A stretch of 64,000 nt of DNA from SXTU01 sp964496695 (GTDB lineage Bacteria; Verrucomicrobiota; Verrucomicrobiia; Limisphaerales; SXTU01): NCBI GenBank assembly GCA_964496695.1, contig CAZCBE010000007.1:1-64000 (forward strand). Direction: 5' to 3'. The notes beneath the pieces were generated by a model. It was not told the origin of the DNA and made no database searches. It saw only the letters and a program-made list of their open reading frames with translations. Shown piece after piece: positions 62,162 through 64,000 of the stretch; positions within the stretch are counted from its first letter, which is position 1, and each line of letters opens with the position of its first letter. The position numbers were made by a program, and so were the translations under genes.

Positions 62162-63109
62162 ATGATTAAAGTCGAAAATTTGACCAAGATGTTCGGGCCG
62201 AAGAAGGCCGTGAACGATGTTTCCTTCACCGTCGCTCGCGGCGAGGTGCTGGGCTTCCTCGGGCCTAACGGCGCGGGCAAGTCCACCACCATGCGCATGG
62301 TGACAGGCTTCCTCCCGCCCACCGCCGGACGTGTCACCATTGGCACGCACGACATGCTGGAGGATCCCGTGCCCGCCAAGCGACTCATCGGCTACCTGCC
62401 GGAGTCCGCCCCGTGCTACAGCGACATGACCGTGCATGGCTTCCTCGCGTTCACGGCGGAGATCCGCGGCCTGCGCGGGGACGACGTGAAGAAGGCCGTG
62501 CATCGCGCGGTCGAGATGTGCTTCCTGGAAAACGTCCTGCACCAGAGCGTGGACACGCTCTCGAAGGGCTACCGCCACCGCACCTGCTTCGCGCAGTCCA
62601 TCATCCACGACCCCGAGATTCTCGTGATGGACGAACCGACCGACGGCCTGGACCCGAACCAGAAGCACGAAATCCGGCAGCTCATCAAGCGGATGGGCGA
62701 GAAGAAGGCGATCATCTTCAGCACGCACATCCTCGAAGAAGTCGAGGCCGTGTGCTCGCGGGCCATGATCATTGACCGGGGCACGGTCGTGGCCAACGGC
62801 ACGCCGCAGGAACTCAAGCGCAAGGCCCCGAACGCCGGCGGGATCTTGCTGCGTGTGAGCGGCGTGGCGGCGGAAGCCGTGACCGGCAAACTGCGTGCCG
62901 TGGACGGCACGGAGCGGGTGCAGCTCGTGAAGGAAGAGGGCGGCACCGTGACCGTGCGCGTGCTGCCAAAGTCGTCGTCCAACGGGGAGTTCAGCAAGGC
63001 CGTGAGTGCGGCCGCGCAGGGCTGGCGCATCGAGGAGCTGCACACCGAGGAAGGCAAGCTGGACGAGTATTTCCGCAGCATCACCGCGTCGGACACGTTG
63101 AAGAAGTAG
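62162..63109 (+). CDS. ABC transporter ATPase, GldA-like
   Basis: 315 residues. Walker A GPNGAGKST (37-45), signature-region TLSKGYRHRTCFAQS (the usual LSGGQ is replaced by LSKGYR, a GldA/Nod-type feature), Walker B ILVMDEPTDGLD, and a long C-terminal domain (about 220-315). It partners with the ABC-2 permease 136 bp downstream. GldA/GldF/GldG-type exporters are known from gliding bacteria, but similar sets exist outside gliders, so gliding is not implied. Confidence 0.9.
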   Translation: MIKVENLTKMFGPKKAVNDVSFTVARGEVLGFLGPNGAGKSTTMRMVTGFLPPTAGRVTIGTHDMLEDPVPAKRLIGYLPESAPCYSDMTVHGFLAFTAEIRGLRGDDVKKAVHRAVEMCFLENVLHQSVDTLSKGYRHRTCFAQSIIHDPEILVMDEPTDGLDPNQKHEIRQLIKRMGEKKAIIFSTHILEEVEAVCSRAMIIDRGTVVANGTPQELKRKAPNAGGILLRVSGVAAEAVTGKLRAVDGTERVQLVKEEGGTVTVRVLPKSSSNGEFSKAVSAAAQGWRIEELHTEEGKLDEYFRSITASDTLKK

Positions 63110-63112
63110 AAG

Positions 63113-63240
63113 TTCCAATGGCCAAGTTCCAAATTCCAAAGAAGCTCCAAGTTCCAAGCTCCAAAGCGGGCGTGGCAGAGCATTGGAATTTGGAGTTTGG
63201 AATTTGTTTGGAGCTTGGGATTTGAGATTTGGAGTTTTGA
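63113..63240. repeat. Short relative of the long palindromic element (copy 4)
   Basis: CCAAGTTCCAAATTCCAAAG and GGAATTTGGAGTTTGGAATT are inverted, as in the arms at 4455 and 37150, but the centre (GCGGGCGTGGCAGAGC) is different and the outer GCTGTTTTC ends are missing. It separates the ATPase and permease genes. Confidence 0.78.
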
Positions 63241-63244
63241 AACC

Positions 63245-63994
63245 ATGAGCAATTCACTTGGCAATATTAAGACCATCGCGAAGCGCGAACTCAGCGCTTA
63301 CTTCGCGTCGCCGGTGGCCTACGTCTTCATCGTCATCTTCCTCCTGCTGACCGGGTTTTTCACCTTCATGGTCGGTGGGTTCTTCGAGCGCAACGAGGCG
63401 TCGCTGATCTCGTTCTTCCTCTGGCACCCGTGGCTGTATCTCTTCCTTGTTCCGGCGGTCGGGATGCGCGTGTGGTCGGAAGAGCGGCGGCAGGGGACCA
63501 TCGAACTGCTCATGACCATGCCGATCACGCCGTGGCAGGCGATTATGGGCAAGTTCCTCGCGAGCTGGGCGTTCCTCGCGCTCGCTCTCGCGCTGACCTT
63601 CCCGGTCGTGATCACCGTGAAGTATCTCGGCAATCCCGACCTCGGCGTCGTGGCCGGTGGTTATATTGGGAGCCTGCTGCTGGCGGGTGCCTATCTGGCT
63701 ATCACCTGCCTCACCTCTGCACTCACGCGCAACCAGGTCATCGCGTTCATCATCTCGGTGGTCATCTGCCTCTTCCTCATCCTCGCGGGCTGGCCGCCGG
63801 TGACGAGCATCCTCACCAAGGCGCTGCCGGACAACCGCTGGATCGTGGAACTGGTCTCCGCGTTCAGCGTGATGACGCACTTCGAGGATTTCCAGCGCGG
63901 CGTGGTGGACTCGCGGCACCTGCTGTTTTTCCTGTCGGTCATCGGCTTCTCCCTCTTCAGCACGAGCGTCGCCCTGCGCGGCCTGCGTTCCTGA
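63245..63994 (+). CDS. ABC-2 permease, GldF-like
   Basis: 249 residues from the ATG at 63245; the gene ends six bases before the window end. Six hydrophobic segments; SPVAYVFIVIFLLLTGFFTF and WSEERRQGTIELLMTMPI match the GldF/ABC-2 permease family. It should pair with the GldA-like ATPase upstream, and a GldG-type gene may follow outside the window. Confidence 0.9.
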   Translation: MSNSLGNIKTIAKRELSAYFASPVAYVFIVIFLLLTGFFTFMVGGFFERNEASLISFFLWHPWLYLFLVPAVGMRVWSEERRQGTIELLMTMPITPWQAIMGKFLASWAFLALALALTFPVVITVKYLGNPDLGVVAGGYIGSLLLAGAYLAITCLTSALTRNQVIAFIISVVICLFLILAGWPPVTSILTKALPDNRWIVELVSAFSVMTHFEDFQRGVVDSRHLLFFLSVIGFSLFSTSVALRGLRS

Positions 63995-64000
63995 AAACCA

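Noticed and set aside
1..64000. tRNA or rRNA genes
   Set aside because: I saw no convincing cloverleaf or T-loop motif by eye; a covariance search would be needed to be sure.

Overview
The window looks like a chromosomal stretch of a high-GC Verrucomicrobiota bacterium, probably from the Pedosphaera/Limisphaerales side of the phylum. The evidence is the gene mix: Tat-exported and PHP-type secreted proteins, a sulfatase, a Planctomycete/Verrucomicrobia-style c-type cytochrome domain joined to leucine-rich repeats, YHYH proteins, a class II ribonucleotide reductase, an NfeD-FloA pair and GldA/GldF-like ABC genes. The assignment rests on family recognition only; no rRNA or tRNA gene was found by eye.

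Layout. 0.7-4.4 kb: a Tat-exported protein of unknown role, then a membrane-microdomain operon (NfeD-like, FloA, proline-rich membrane protein). 5.1-8.2 kb: B12-dependent ribonucleotide reductase with a probable NrdR box in its promoter and a perfect terminator. 8.4-13.5 kb, minus strand: a DUF3185 protein, a three-Cys-motif (Gp37/Gp68-like) protein with its TcmP partner, an aldehyde dehydrogenase and lysine 2,3-aminomutase. 14-19 kb: AbrB-like fragment, DEAD-box helicase, ABC-F ATPase. 19.6-26.1 kb: small Cys-rich secreted protein, NAD synthetase, Kef-type antiporter, response regulator with a Cys-rich tail, two ABC-2 permeases. 26.3-36.3 kb: Fmt, PHP-type secreted proteins (one fused to an alpha/beta hydrolase), an enolase-superfamily enzyme, a sulfatase, an EVE protein. 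36.3-43.8 kb: a lipoprotein-like gene, a PNPOx-like protein, a zinc-ribbon protein, an MFS transporter, a nucleotidyltransferase, a MetE-like protein, a cytochrome-LRR protein. 44.2-56.3 kb: a two-component system divergent from a block with two YHYH proteins around a fused MbnP-MbnH-like diheme protein, then a Ser/Thr kinase. 56.6-64 kb: a lipoprotein, a large secreted repeat protein, another PHP protein and a GldA/GldF-like ABC pair.

The strongest genome-level signal is the number of short palindromic dispersed elements. At least ten families fill most intergenic gaps (about 70, 100, 140-160, 190-200 and 290 bp), many with long inverted ends. Four genes carry such elements in frame: aldehyde dehydrogenase, Fmt, the lipoprotein at 36.3 kb and the MbnP-MbnH fusion. 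This is unusual and can be tested.

The best candidates for an under-described system are (1) the YHYH / MbnP-MbnH fusion / YHYH block with its divergent two-component system, (2) the TcmP plus three-Cys-motif pair, and (3) the ~290-bp palindromic element with a conserved centre.
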